Assembly (NCBI RefSeq): GCF_900114775.1
Contig: NZ_FOUE01000002.1
Span: 124,001-188,000 of the forward strand
Length of the DNA: 64,000 bases
DNA from: Marinobacter zhejiangensis
GTDB taxonomy: Bacteria > Pseudomonadota > Gammaproteobacteria > Pseudomonadales > Oleiphilaceae
Reading direction: 5' to 3'
In this document: piece by piece, positions 16,930 through 25,477 of the stretch
How positions within the stretch are numbered: position 1 is the first letter of the stretch
Layout: every line of letters starts with the position of its first letter
Translations under genes and position numbers: made by a program
The notes under the pieces: generated by a model
Databases searched by the model: none
What the model was told of the DNA's origin: nothing
The model's input: only the letters and a program-made list of their open reading frames with translations

Positions 16930-18024
16930 ATGAACGCTGCTGTGCAACCAGAAGCTCTCAAGAACGGTGGTTTCGGACAGCCCGATGAACGTGAGCTGCG
17001 GGATCAGATGCGCAAAGATTTGCCCGCTGACACGTTTAAGCCACAGACCTGGCGGGTGATTTGGTTCCTGCCTCTTCAGATGATTATCTGGGGCGGGATC
17101 GCAACCATCCTGCTGGCAGGGCTGCCGTGGTACGCCAACCTCCTGCTGGGTCTTGTGGTGGGACACACGATTGGATCCCAGGCACTGCTGGCCCATGAGG
17201 TCCTGCACGGAGCTCTGGGTATGAGCAAACGTTGGCAGAATTTCTTTGGCTGGTTGGGGTTCGGTCCGCTGATCGTTCCGCCTGAGTTCTGGCGTCGCTG
17301 GCACAACGTGGTTCACCATGGCAATACCAATATTGGGGATGTTGATCCCGACAGCTTTGGTACCCTGCGTCGCTACCGCGCTGATCCGAAGCAGAAGAAA
17401 TTCACCAAGCTGGCTCCGGGTTCCGGCAAGTGGTACAGCTACTTCTTCCTGACCTACTCGTTCACTATGCATGCCCAGCTGGTGCTGTGGGGGCAGGCCA
17501 AGCGACGCAAGCAGTTCAAGGGTTTTGACCGTAAATCTGCGATTCGCCAGACTTATTACTGCATTGCTGCGTGGGCGGTGCTGGCGGTGATTTCCGGGCC
17601 GATGGCGCTGTTCACTGTGTTGATTCCATTCATGGTGGCGAACGCGTTGGGGCAGGGCTACATCCTGACCAACCACTTCTTGCGCCCTCAGACGGTGTCC
17701 AACAACCCGCTGGATAACTCCATGAGCCTGCGATCAAACCCGATTCTGGACCGCCTGCACTACCGGTTCAGCCATCACGTCGAACATCACTTCTTCCCGA
17801 AGATGCCTTCGACCATGGCACCTCGTCTACGCAAGTGGTTGGAAGAGAATCACGGTGACCGTTACATGGCGATGCCCCATTCAACTGCCATCAAGTACCT
17901 GTACACCACACCTCGGGTATACAAGTCGGCGACCGAACTGGTGGATCCTATTCGCCCGGAACGGACGTTTGACCTGATGCCCCTGCAACGTCAGTACGCG
18001 GCCAGCAATTACGGCAAAGCCTGA
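16930..18024 (+). CDS. Membrane fatty acid desaturase
   Basis: This 364-residue integral membrane diiron enzyme introduces a double bond into an acyl chain. The three histidine boxes are HEVLH (about H89-H93), HNVVHH (about H125-H130) and HHVEHHFFP (from H282). Hydrophobic segments at about 43-80 and 190-230 flank them. The box pattern and C-terminus fit the acyl-lipid/acyl-CoA desaturase family rather than alkane hydroxylase. I chose the ATG at 16930; a GTG three bases earlier is also possible. A FabR-like palindrome lies just upstream and a terminator just downstream, so it is a regulated single-gene unit. Redox partner and regiospecificity are unknown. Confidence 0.9.
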   Translation: MNAAVQPEALKNGGFGQPDERELRDQMRKDLPADTFKPQTWRVIWFLPLQMIIWGGIATILLAGLPWYANLLLGLVVGHTIGSQALLAHEVLHGALGMSKRWQNFFGWLGFGPLIVPPEFWRRWHNVVHHGNTNIGDVDPDSFGTLRRYRADPKQKKFTKLAPGSGKWYSYFFLTYSFTMHAQLVLWGQAKRRKQFKGFDRKSAIRQTYYCIAAWAVLAVISGPMALFTVLIPFMVANALGQGYILTNHFLRPQTVSNNPLDNSMSLRSNPILDRLHYRFSHHVEHHFFPKMPSTMAPRLRKWLEENHGDRYMAMPHSTAIKYLYTTPRVYKSATELVDPIRPERTFDLMPLQRQYAASNYGKA

Positions 18025-18046
18025 CGGTAGCGCAGGCACAAAAAAC

Positions 18047-18071
18047 AAAAGGCACGCTTGGCGTGCCTTTT
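18047..18071 (+). terminator. Rho-independent terminator after the desaturase
   Basis: The perfect 11-bp stem AAAAGGCACGC / GCGTGCCTTTT has a 3-nt loop. It is 22 bp after the desaturase stop codon and 27 bp from the end of the convergent DUF1439 gene, so it may serve both strands. Confidence 0.9.
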
Positions 18072-18097
18072 GTCGTTTCGGGGGGGGAGCTGGCCCG

Positions 18098-18652
18098 TCA
18101 GTCGTCGGCCATCACAAATTCCAGCCGCCCCGGGGCAACCCGGATGTCCATCGGCACGAGGCCAAACATCCGCTGGGTGGGGTCGGTTTCATCAAGCCGG
18201 TAGACCGGGAACGTCTCCAGCAGCTGAGAGACCGAGCGCATGATGTTCTCGGTGATGGGGGTCAGGTCCTGATTATAGAGACTGGATTCGACCCGGCTGT
18301 CGAGCAGCTGTAAGCGGCGGATGTAAACGGCCTTCTCCTCATGGTCATAAACCGGAGACCCTTCCAGCTTGAGACTGACATTCACTGGTAACCGTGCCAT
18401 CAGGATGTTCAGTGCCACTTCACCATCCACATCAATAACCGCAACGTCACGGCCGTCGGGGCCGAGCGTGATGTCGGCATCTTTCAGGTTGACGCTTAGC
18501 GGCGAGCCGGATTGAAGCTGTTGGCGATCGAAGTCAGCAATGGCGTCCCGCAGGTGATTTTCCAGGGTGTTTTCGCTGATGGTGTAAGGGGAAAGTCCCG
18601 CACACCCCGTCAGGGCGAGCGCCAACAGCAGCAGGGTGATCGTTCGGTACAT
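18098..18652 (-). CDS. DUF1439 (YceB-like) lipoprotein
   Basis: This 184-residue protein carries a lipoprotein signal peptide ending in the lipobox LTGC with lipidated C17. The mature part fits DUF1439/YceB, a small beta-rich envelope family of unknown function: YTISENTLENHLR near the start, ADITLGPDGRDVAVIDVDG and LNILMARLPVNVSLKLEG in the middle. It should be anchored in the inner leaflet of the outer membrane or in the inner membrane, facing the periplasm. No operon partner is adjacent: the desaturase is convergent, and the metalloprotease gene lies upstream on the same strand beyond an inverted repeat. Confidence 0.82.
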   Translation of the reverse strand: MYRTITLLLLALALTGCAGLSPYTISENTLENHLRDAIADFDRQQLQSGSPLSVNLKDADITLGPDGRDVAVIDVDGEVALNILMARLPVNVSLKLEGSPVYDHEEKAVYIRRLQLLDSRVESSLYNQDLTPITENIMRSVSQLLETFPVYRLDETDPTQRMFGLVPMDIRVAPGRLEFVMADD

Positions 18653-18724
18653 AGATGTCTCCTTGACAGTAGGGTGAGCTTTGACGGATTCGCCGAAACG
18701 TACAGCATACGGCGATTCGAGGGG

Positions 18725-18766
18725 GGTTGGCTAACCCACGCTTCATTAATCATTGGTTAGCCAACC
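18725..18766. repeat. Perfect 12-bp inverted repeat (GGTTGGCTAACC / GGTTAGCCAACC)
   Basis: The arms at 18725-18736 and 18755-18766 are exact reverse complements separated by 18 bp, in the gap between the metalloprotease and DUF1439 lipoprotein genes. Each arm is itself nearly palindromic. There is no T-run on either side, so it could be a factor-independent hairpin at the end of the metalloprotease transcript or a dimeric operator for the lipoprotein gene. Confidence 0.5.
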
Positions 18767-18806
18767 GCCAAGGAGTGTTGCCATCGCGAGCGTTCGCGAC
18801 AGGGGA

Positions 18807-21515
18807 TCAGGGCCAGGCGGTAGAGCCATCGGGCATGATGGCGGTGGGCACATCGTTACGGCAGACGGTATCGCTCTGGTAGAAGCCCGGGTTGAAGCTG
18901 CCCAGGTGGGCAACCAGACCCTGGGCGGTGGCGCTGGTTTCCACGCCCCACAGGCTGAAGTAGGCGGTCAGGTCACGGTTAAGGATGACCGAAGCGGACA
19001 CCAGCATGAAGTCATTGCCGCTGAGGCCCGCTGCGTCGGTGTGGTTGATGCCGGCAAAGCCAAGCTGGTTCTGTTGACTGAGCCACTGGGTGTCATTACT
19101 TACAGCGAGACTGAACTGCCGCTCGTGCAGGTACATCAGGGTGAACAGGTCCCAGCCGCTGCCGAGCCCCAGGTCACGGGCAAGGAAGTGAAGCTGCTCA
19201 TAGAACGCCAGCCGGACAAAGTTACCTCCGTTGATCCACAGGTTGGCTTTGGTTGCTGAGAGTGGGTCCCCCTGGTTCTGAGCTGAATTCAGTATGTTGT
19301 AGGCACTGCGGCTGTCGGTACGGGTGCACATAGCCAGCGCTTCGTTGGTGTTGTGATAGAACTGATACGCCTTGTAGAGCGGGAATATGTTGTTGGAAAC
19401 CTCGCCGGAGACATCATAAATTTTCAGACGGCCACGCTGAAGGTTGTGGCCGATTTCATGGCTTTCACCCCAGCCAAGCGGGTTCAGGGGCCATGCCTGG
19501 TCGTAGGGGTTGCCTGAGCAGCCGTAGCCACAGTGGGCCCTATTGTCGCTGTTGACGTGCTGGATCGCAGGCTTGCGGTGCAGCTGGGCATTGTTGCAAT
19601 CCCACCCCAAGGCCGTGCAGGTGGCAACGACAGAACTGTTAAGGGAAAGCCCTGGTCCGCTGAACCCGGCCAGATTGTAGGTTCCCTGGATCATATACTG
19701 CCAGACATGCTCCAGTGCCAGAGTAACGTCGCCCCTATAGCGGTCGTCATCCAGGAAGGACACCATGTGGTGCTTGATGCTGGTGACTTCGACAAAGTCG
19801 GTCTGGATCCCGGTCCAATTGAGTGGGGTGCTGCGCACCTGCTGAACAAACTCGGTGGCTTGGCTCAGGTCTGTCAGATGGGGGTAGGTGGTTGCCCCCG
19901 TCGTGGTTATCTTGATGTCTCCAGTGACAGCAGCGCCGGTCAGCGACAGGTAGACTGGACCTCCGTAGGCAGATGTTAGGGTAACCGGTTTGCCTGAAGG
20001 CAGTGGGATGACGGTGCTGGCAACGAACTTGGGCCGGGCGTATCCATTGGCTTCCCATTCCCGGGTGGTGCCGGAACGCAGGTGGTTGATCTTCACACCA
20101 ACGTTCGTATCAAGGCTGTCGGTACGGGTAATGGTCACGGTTTGCCCGGGCAGCGCATACAAGCCAGTACTTGCCACGCTGTTCTGGGTGGTAGTGGCGA
20201 CCTGGCGCTGGTAACTGGCAGTCTTGATGGCCGGCAAAGGGTCGCTGAAGTTGCCCAGGTCTGGCTGTGCCGGGTTCAGGGGGCGGCGAACCGGGTGAAT
20301 GTGATCGGCAAAATAGGCCCTCAGGAAAGTGCTCTGGGCTGTATTGGCCCTATCCATCGGATAGTGGATGTCCTGACGGAGTAGGTCGGCCAGGAGCGTG
20401 GTCAGTTTCAGGAACCGGTTGTTGGTCTCGGTGAACAGGCTCCGCCCGTTTTGTTCAATGGAACGGATGGACGCCCGAAGGTCTTGAACCGGGCTGGTGA
20501 ACTGAGTATCCATCCCCGGCGCGTTCAGGCAGTTGCCATCCGGGCAGTTTTGCCAGTCGATGTTGAACGTGCCGTCCCGCAGGCGGTGGAAAAATTCACG
20601 GTAGGTCTGATAGATCACCAGGTTTGCGGTCATGTTGGTGCCGCTGTCCCAGTCGGCGAGACCCGTTGAAAAATAGTTTCCCGCGTAGGGCATGCTGGTG
20701 CCCATCCACCCTGCAATGGCATCGGTGACCGCGGATTGGTTCCAGGCTCTCTGGTGACTGTAGAGCACACCGGTGCCGGATGCCCGGGCCTGGTCCAGGG
20801 CTGTGGTGATCAGGTTGGCGTGGCTGTCGGATGCCTGGTTGTCACCGATCACCACCAGGTCGCTGCCCGCGATACAGCTTGCCAGCGTTTGTGGGTCAGG
20901 GCAGCTGCTGATCAAGGCCCCCTCGATATTGGCTTGCAGCCAGTCCTGGTGCTTCTGTTCGTCCGAACCCAGCAATGCCAGCTTGATCGTGGGCTGGTTG
21001 CCGGCATTGCGTGGTGCGATCAGCCAGTTGATTAGCCGGGCAGTAGTTCCACCTAGGTCGCTGACTTCACTGTCGCCATTTTCGAGTCGGGTGAGCAGGT
21101 TGGTGCCAAAACCCGCATAGCGGGCATCACCGGATACGCCAGCTACGGCCAGTATCCGGTTGTTGTTGGAGGCCTGAACCAGCGGGAAGCTGTGGCTGAT
21201 GTCATTGATCTGGAAAACCTGGCTCTGCTGGCCTGGCGCATAGCGGAAGGGCGAGTCACTCATTACCGTCAGGTAGGCTTGATCCGCGAACTCCTGGCGC
21301 TGCTTCAGCAATGTCAGGATGGCGCTGTAGAGGTCGTCGGTGGTAGGCACCAACAGGGCATTACCGGTTGCCAGCGCCTGTTCCACTGGGTTGACGGACG
21401 GTCGTTGTAGATTGCTGTCGGTGTCAGGGGCTGTCGGCTGGGAGTCGCCCCCGCCTCCGCAGGCAGCCAATGCCAAGGGAAGGAGTACTGCACACAATCC
21501 TTTCCGTAACCTCAT
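18807..21515 (-). CDS. ImpA-family M60-like metalloprotease lipoprotein
   Basis: This 902-residue secreted or surface lipoprotein has lipobox LAAC (C19) followed by a glycine-rich spacer. The large N-terminal half resembles Pseudomonas ImpA, a gluzincin that cleaves heavily glycosylated surface proteins. The catalytic site is GWGESHEIGHNLQRG, HEXXH at H686-H690, with a downstream GEVSNNIFPLY segment that is also ImpA-like. Length matches ImpA (about 920). It is a single gene with no secretion genes nearby. In a marine bacterium the target could be mucin-like glycoproteins of algae or animals; that is inference. The start has no strong ribosome-binding site. Confidence 0.85.
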   Translation of the reverse strand: MRLRKGLCAVLLPLALAACGGGGDSQPTAPDTDSNLQRPSVNPVEQALATGNALLVPTTDDLYSAILTLLKQRQEFADQAYLTVMSDSPFRYAPGQQSQVFQINDISHSFPLVQASNNNRILAVAGVSGDARYAGFGTNLLTRLENGDSEVSDLGGTTARLINWLIAPRNAGNQPTIKLALLGSDEQKHQDWLQANIEGALISSCPDPQTLASCIAGSDLVVIGDNQASDSHANLITTALDQARASGTGVLYSHQRAWNQSAVTDAIAGWMGTSMPYAGNYFSTGLADWDSGTNMTANLVIYQTYREFFHRLRDGTFNIDWQNCPDGNCLNAPGMDTQFTSPVQDLRASIRSIEQNGRSLFTETNNRFLKLTTLLADLLRQDIHYPMDRANTAQSTFLRAYFADHIHPVRRPLNPAQPDLGNFSDPLPAIKTASYQRQVATTTQNSVASTGLYALPGQTVTITRTDSLDTNVGVKINHLRSGTTREWEANGYARPKFVASTVIPLPSGKPVTLTSAYGGPVYLSLTGAAVTGDIKITTTGATTYPHLTDLSQATEFVQQVRSTPLNWTGIQTDFVEVTSIKHHMVSFLDDDRYRGDVTLALEHVWQYMIQGTYNLAGFSGPGLSLNSSVVATCTALGWDCNNAQLHRKPAIQHVNSDNRAHCGYGCSGNPYDQAWPLNPLGWGESHEIGHNLQRGRLKIYDVSGEVSNNIFPLYKAYQFYHNTNEALAMCTRTDSRSAYNILNSAQNQGDPLSATKANLWINGGNFVRLAFYEQLHFLARDLGLGSGWDLFTLMYLHERQFSLAVSNDTQWLSQQNQLGFAGINHTDAAGLSGNDFMLVSASVILNRDLTAYFSLWGVETSATAQGLVAHLGSFNPGFYQSDTVCRNDVPTAIMPDGSTAWP

Positions 21516-21628
21516 GAAATTCGATCCTTAATCTGCGTTGAAGGCTGGTTAATCCGGATCGATGATAGGGGGGCGAGTGCTGGTGCTTTGTAACGAAGTG
21601 TATTGCTGAGAGCTGCCCCTCAGTTTCG

Positions 21629-21820
21629 CTAGTCATTCTCCCGGCTTGCGAGGACGGTGAGGGTGCCCTGAGCATCGAACGAGGCTGAGATCACGATGGG
21701 TTGGCAGCAAACCTGGCAGTCTTCAACATAGCGTTGCTCCACTTCGCTTGGGTCAACGGTGATCACGAAGCTTTCCCAGCAGTACGGGCACTGAATGGTT
21801 GTGGTCTCGAGTGCGGACAC
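21629..21820 (-). CDS. CPXCG-motif cysteine-rich small protein
   Basis: This 63-residue protein binds zinc through two cysteine pairs, CPYC near residue 11 and CQVCC near residue 36, matching the CPXCG family found across gammaproteobacteria. Function is unknown; the fold is a small zinc ribbon with an acidic middle. It is a lone gene between the metalloprotease and a divergent small membrane protein. Confidence 0.85.
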   Translation of the reverse strand: MSALETTTIQCPYCWESFVITVDPSEVEQRYVEDCQVCCQPIVISASFDAQGTLTVLASREND

Positions 21821-22005
21821 GGTCGCGGTCTCCTGAGTTGTTCCGCCTGAAGTTTAGTCGTCGCAGGCTGCCTTGCCAGCGGGGGACATTTACCGGGGCC
21901 CTGGTGGTGTCTATGATGTGCCCATTGGGCAGGGGCGTTCCTGGTATCGGGTAGCCGAAGACAAGCAGAGTTCCCTGCGTTATGGACTGAAGGAGACGTC
22001 GGATC

Positions 22006-22362
22006 GTGTTCTATCGGATTGTCACGCTGGTTGGCGGAGTGGTGTTTGTCGCGGTGCTGTTTGCGCTGCTGTGGTTCTTCTGCCGGAAGTTTCTTGAACG
22101 CCATGGCGTGACGGATATGGTGGCCGACCGTGCGACGGTTCTGGCGACCTGGACCTTTGCCGGTATCAGTGTCGGTCTGCTGTTTGCCGTTGTTGGAGCG
22201 TTTGTGCTTGGCCCCTGGGCCTTCTACCGAACCTTGCGGGGGCATGACGTACCCATTTCCGATGCGGCGGCGGTATGGTGGGGGCTGGCTATTGTGGTGG
22301 CCGCGATGGCGACCACCGGGGTGGGGTTTGCCGCATTTCTTTATGCAGTGGGTGCGCTCTAG
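22006..22362 (+). CDS. Small membrane protein of unknown function
   Basis: This 118-residue protein has three predicted membrane segments (about 5-25, 45-70 and 90-115), separated by a short charged loop (RKFLERHG) and a hydrophilic segment around residues 74-86. The start is a GTG with a good AAGGAGA ribosome-binding site 9 bp upstream, which supports it as a real gene over the overlapping frames. I do not recognise the family. It ends 11 bp before the convergent LysR-regulator gene. No functional inference beyond membrane location is possible. Confidence 0.6.
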   Translation: MFYRIVTLVGGVVFVAVLFALLWFFCRKFLERHGVTDMVADRATVLATWTFAGISVGLLFAVVGAFVLGPWAFYRTLRGHDVPISDAAAVWWGLAIVVAAMATTGVGFAAFLYAVGAL

Positions 22363-22373
22363 CGCCTGCGCTT

Positions 22374-23267
22374 TCAGACAACCCGGTGCAGCTGCTCCTT
22401 CAGCCAGGTCAGCGCCGGCTCTTTCTCATAGGCTTTATGCCAATAAAGGTGCACATCAATGGGCGGCAGCTCCGTTGGTGGCTCCAGCAATTCGATGTCA
22501 GCCCGTTCTGCAATGATCTGCGCGTAGGTTGCCGGCATGGTCAGCACCAGCTCGCTGTTCTCCACCACCCGGCAGGCGGCGTAGTAATGTTGGCAGCGCA
22601 GACGGATTTTCCGCTGAACGCCAAGGCGGGATAGCTCAAAATCTTCGATCCCCGGGCCTTCGGGGCGCGACGACACCAGAATATGCCGGTGCTCCAGATA
22701 CCGGTCCATAGTGATTTTCCCTTTCGTCAATGGGTGCCCCCTGCGGACAATGACGGTCAGCTGGTCTCGTCGCAGCAGTTCGTGGGCGGTCTGATCCGAC
22801 ACCGGTAACAGCACATCCACCGCAAAATCCAGTTTGCCCGCCGCCAGCTGGGTTTCCATTTCACGGCGGGGAATCCGCTGGCTGACAATTTCCAGTGCGG
22901 GGTAGGCTTCCAGGTTTTCCATCAGTTTTGGCAGGAAAGTGGACTCTAGGATATCCCGCAAAGCCAGGGAGTAGGTCTTACGCTGGCTGGCGGGATCAAA
23001 GGCATGGAACTGGTTAACCGCGCTTTGGATCTGGGTTAGGCCAGGGCGCATGGACTCCAGAAAGCGCCGAGCCAGTGGTGTGGGAACCATCTGGTTGCCC
23101 TGGCGGGTAAACAGGGCGTCGTCAAAGTGGTCTCGAAGCCTGGCCAGGGAGTGGCTGATAGCCGGCTGGGTCAGATGCAATGCCTGGGCTGCACGGGTCA
23201 GGCTGCCTTCTCTGTAAATGGTGTCGAAGACGTGCAGCAGGTTAAGGTCAAGGCGATTCAGGGCCAT
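22374..23267 (-). CDS. LysR-family transcriptional regulator
   Basis: This 297-residue regulator has the N-terminal winged helix-turn-helix (about 8-66; REGSLTRAAQALHLTQPAISHSLARLRDHFDDALFTR) and a C-terminal effector-binding domain. It is transcribed away from the acyl-CoA dehydrogenase operon with 134 bp between the starts, the standard LysR arrangement, so it probably controls that operon in response to a pathway intermediate. A perfect inverted repeat at 23288-23302 lies in the shared promoter. Confidence 0.93.
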   Translation of the reverse strand: MALNRLDLNLLHVFDTIYREGSLTRAAQALHLTQPAISHSLARLRDHFDDALFTRQGNQMVPTPLARRFLESMRPGLTQIQSAVNQFHAFDPASQRKTYSLALRDILESTFLPKLMENLEAYPALEIVSQRIPRREMETQLAAGKLDFAVDVLLPVSDQTAHELLRRDQLTVIVRRGHPLTKGKITMDRYLEHRHILVSSRPEGPGIEDFELSRLGVQRKIRLRCQHYYAACRVVENSELVLTMPATYAQIIAERADIELLEPPTELPPIDVHLYWHKAYEKEPALTWLKEQLHRVV

Positions 23268-23287
23268 GCCTTGGGCTCCTTTTCTGG

Positions 23288-23302
23288 ATAAGCTGTGCTT
23301 AT
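23288..23302. promoter_or_regulatory. Inverted repeat ATAAGC-TGT-GCTTAT, candidate LysR site
   Basis: Perfect 6-bp arms with a 3-bp centre lie 21 bp upstream of the LysR-regulator start and about 100 bp upstream of the divergent acyl-CoA dehydrogenase gene. The position and dyad fit an autoregulatory LysR recognition site. Confidence 0.5.
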
Positions 23303-23401
23303 GATAAGTGATTAATACAATTCAGTCGCGTAATACATTGGGCGAATCTAGACTGTTCTCAATGTCGAATTGCCTTCACTCCGTTTAGCGAGGAATGTGT
23401 T

Positions 23402-24610
23402 ATGGATTTCACCATTTCAGAAAAGGGTCAGGATTATCTCAACCGCGTGAAAGCATTTATGCGCGACGAGATCTTTCCCATCGAAGAACAGTACCGTCTT
23501 GAGCTGGCGGCTCAGGAAAACCGTTGGGTTGTTCTGCCGATCATCAAGCAGCTTAAGGAAAAGGCCAAAGCCCAGGGGCTTTGGAACATGTTCTTTCCGG
23601 ATGAAAAGCACGGTTGCGGTTTGCTGAACTCCGACTATGCCCTGATAGCAGAGGAAACGGGAAAGAGCTTCATTGCGCCGGAGGTCTTCAACTGTAATGC
23701 CCCTGACACCGGCAACATGGAAGTGCTGATCCATTACGGTTCCGAAGCGCAAAAGGCAGAGTGGCTGCCACGCCTGCTGAGTGGCGAGATTCGCTCTGCG
23801 TTCTGTATGACGGAGCCGGGTGTGGCGTCTTCTGATGCCACCAACATGGCCGCAACGGCGGTGGTTGAAGGTGATGAGGTGGTTCTCAACGGCCGTAAAT
23901 GGTGGAGTACCGGCATTGGCCACCCCGATTGCAAGGTGGCGATTTTTATGGGGCTGACAGACCCCTCCGCAGACAAACACCGTCAGCACTCCATGGTATT
24001 GGTGCCGCTGGATACCCCGGGGGTAACCATCGAACGCATGCTGCCGGTGTTTGGTGAATACGACGAGCCTTACGGTCATGGCGAGGTGGTGTTCGACAAC
24101 GTTCGCCTGCCCACCAGTGCCTTTATTGCCGGGCCTGGTCGTGGTTTTGAAATTGCTCAGGGCCGCTTGGGACCAGGGCGGGTTCACCACTGTATGCGTG
24201 CCATTGGCGCCGCGGAGCGGACGCTGGAACTGCTGATCAAGCGGGCCACCACCCGGGAGGCGTTCGGTCGCCCATTGGCGAAACTGGGCGGAAACCCTGA
24301 CATCATCGCCAATGCCCGCATGTCTATTGAGCAGGCTCGCCTGCTGACCCTCAAATGTGCCTGGCTGCTGGACACCAAGGGAATCGGGGGCGCGCTGGCG
24401 GAAGTGGCCATGATCAAGGCCGTGATTCCGAGCATGCTGCAGACCATTGTCGATCAGGCGATTCAGATTCATGGTGGTGCGGGTGTCAGCGACGATGACT
24501 TCCCGTTGACCCAGTTGTTTGCCTACGCCCGTGTGTTGCGCCTGGCGGATGGTCCGGATGAAGTGCATCGTGCCACGGTGGCGCGTATGGAACTGAAAAA
24601 ATACCGTTGA
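23402..24610 (+). CDS. Acyl-CoA dehydrogenase, ACAD10/11 (LvaC)-like
   Basis: This 402-residue FAD enzyme has the acyl-CoA dehydrogenase fold throughout: CMTEPGVASSDATN for flavin binding, the long HMVL-type middle domain, and the C-terminal QIHGGAGVSDDDFPL and LRLADGPDEVHRATVAR. APEVFNCNAPDTGNMEVL and GPGRGFEIAQGRLGPGRVHHC are distinctive of the ACAD10/11 branch. Members of that branch, and LvaC in the Pseudomonas levulinate pathway, work with a kinase of the APH type on 4-phosphoryl-acyl-CoA rather than doing simple beta-oxidation dehydrogenation. An APH-like kinase is two genes downstream, which supports this reading. It is the first gene of a tightly spaced operon. Confidence 0.88.
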   Translation: MDFTISEKGQDYLNRVKAFMRDEIFPIEEQYRLELAAQENRWVVLPIIKQLKEKAKAQGLWNMFFPDEKHGCGLLNSDYALIAEETGKSFIAPEVFNCNAPDTGNMEVLIHYGSEAQKAEWLPRLLSGEIRSAFCMTEPGVASSDATNMAATAVVEGDEVVLNGRKWWSTGIGHPDCKVAIFMGLTDPSADKHRQHSMVLVPLDTPGVTIERMLPVFGEYDEPYGHGEVVFDNVRLPTSAFIAGPGRGFEIAQGRLGPGRVHHCMRAIGAAERTLELLIKRATTREAFGRPLAKLGGNPDIIANARMSIEQARLLTLKCAWLLDTKGIGGALAEVAMIKAVIPSMLQTIVDQAIQIHGGAGVSDDDFPLTQLFAYARVLRLADGPDEVHRATVARMELKKYR

Positions 24611-24624
24611 ACGCAGGAGTCGTC

Positions 24625-25449
24625 ATGACACAACGAGTTTTTATCACAGGTGGTGCCAGTGGGTTGGGTAAAGCACTGGCCCTGCGTTACGCGAAAGAAG
24701 GTGCCCGGGTCTGCATTGGTGATATCAATCCAGAGCAGGGGGCAGAGGTCGAACTGGAAATCCAGGCGGCTGGTGGCGAAGGCTACTACATTGATTGCGA
24801 TGTCCGTCGTCTTTCTGACCTGGAGCGGGTCCGGGACGCCCTGGTGGAGAAATGGGGCGGCGTCGATGTCGTGGTCAATAACGCGGGCGTGGCCAGTGCC
24901 GGCACCATCGAAGACAGCTCGATCGGTGACTGGGAGTGGATTCTGGACATCAACGTTCTTGGGGTTGTCCGGGGCTGCAAGGCGTTTACCCCATTGTTCA
25001 AACAGCAGGGTCGTGGCGCCTTCGTAAATATTGCCTCTATGGCGGGGCTGATGCTGGCGCCGGTCATGAGCAGCTACAACGTGTCCAAGGCCGGAGTGAT
25101 TGCCCTGTCGGAAACCCTGCATCAGGAACTGCGTGACTTTGGCATTCAGACCAGCTGTGTATGCCCGGCGTTTTTCCAGACCAACCTGGCTAGCTCCATG
25201 CGCTCAGACATTGCTGGAATGCAGCAGAACGTCAACAAGTTGATGAAGCGCTCCACCGTCACCGCAGAGGTGGTCGCGGACGATATCTATCGTGCGGTCT
25301 CGGCCGGTGAGTTCTGGGTGCTGCCCCATGCCAAGGAGCGTCGTTTGTGGCTTGTTAAACGCCATGCGCCCTGGGCGTTTGACTGGTTGATGCACCAAGA
25401 AAGCAAGCGTTGGATGAAGAAATTTGGCAGCCCGGCCGAGCAGGGCTGA
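24625..25449 (+). CDS. Short-chain dehydrogenase/reductase
   Basis: This 274-residue NAD(P)-dependent oxidoreductase has TGGASGLG at 8-15 for the cofactor, NNAG in the middle, and catalytic Y151 and K155 in YNVSK. The C-terminal KERRLWLVKRHAPW extension is typical of fatty-acid-related SDRs. I moved the start from the upstream TTG to the ATG at 24625, which has GCAGGAG in front of it. It follows the acyl-CoA dehydrogenase by 14 bp. In the operon it could oxidise a hydroxyacyl-CoA or hydroxy acid. Substrate unknown. Confidence 0.88.
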   Translation: MTQRVFITGGASGLGKALALRYAKEGARVCIGDINPEQGAEVELEIQAAGGEGYYIDCDVRRLSDLERVRDALVEKWGGVDVVVNNAGVASAGTIEDSSIGDWEWILDINVLGVVRGCKAFTPLFKQQGRGAFVNIASMAGLMLAPVMSSYNVSKAGVIALSETLHQELRDFGIQTSCVCPAFFQTNLASSMRSDIAGMQQNVNKLMKRSTVTAEVVADDIYRAVSAGEFWVLPHAKERRLWLVKRHAPWAFDWLMHQESKRWMKKFGSPAEQG

Positions 25450-25477
25450 GGGCCACCGCCCAAACAGGAGAGAGTGA

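Noticed and set aside
16897..17676. 259-codon frame antisense to the desaturase
   Set aside because: It is a shadow of the desaturase gene, whose three histidine boxes prove the other strand; no ribosome-binding site or family pattern.
23417..24568. 383-codon frame antisense to the acyl-CoA dehydrogenase
   Set aside because: Opposite strand of a well-conserved enzyme; composition rich in His/Arg/Gln as expected of a shadow frame.
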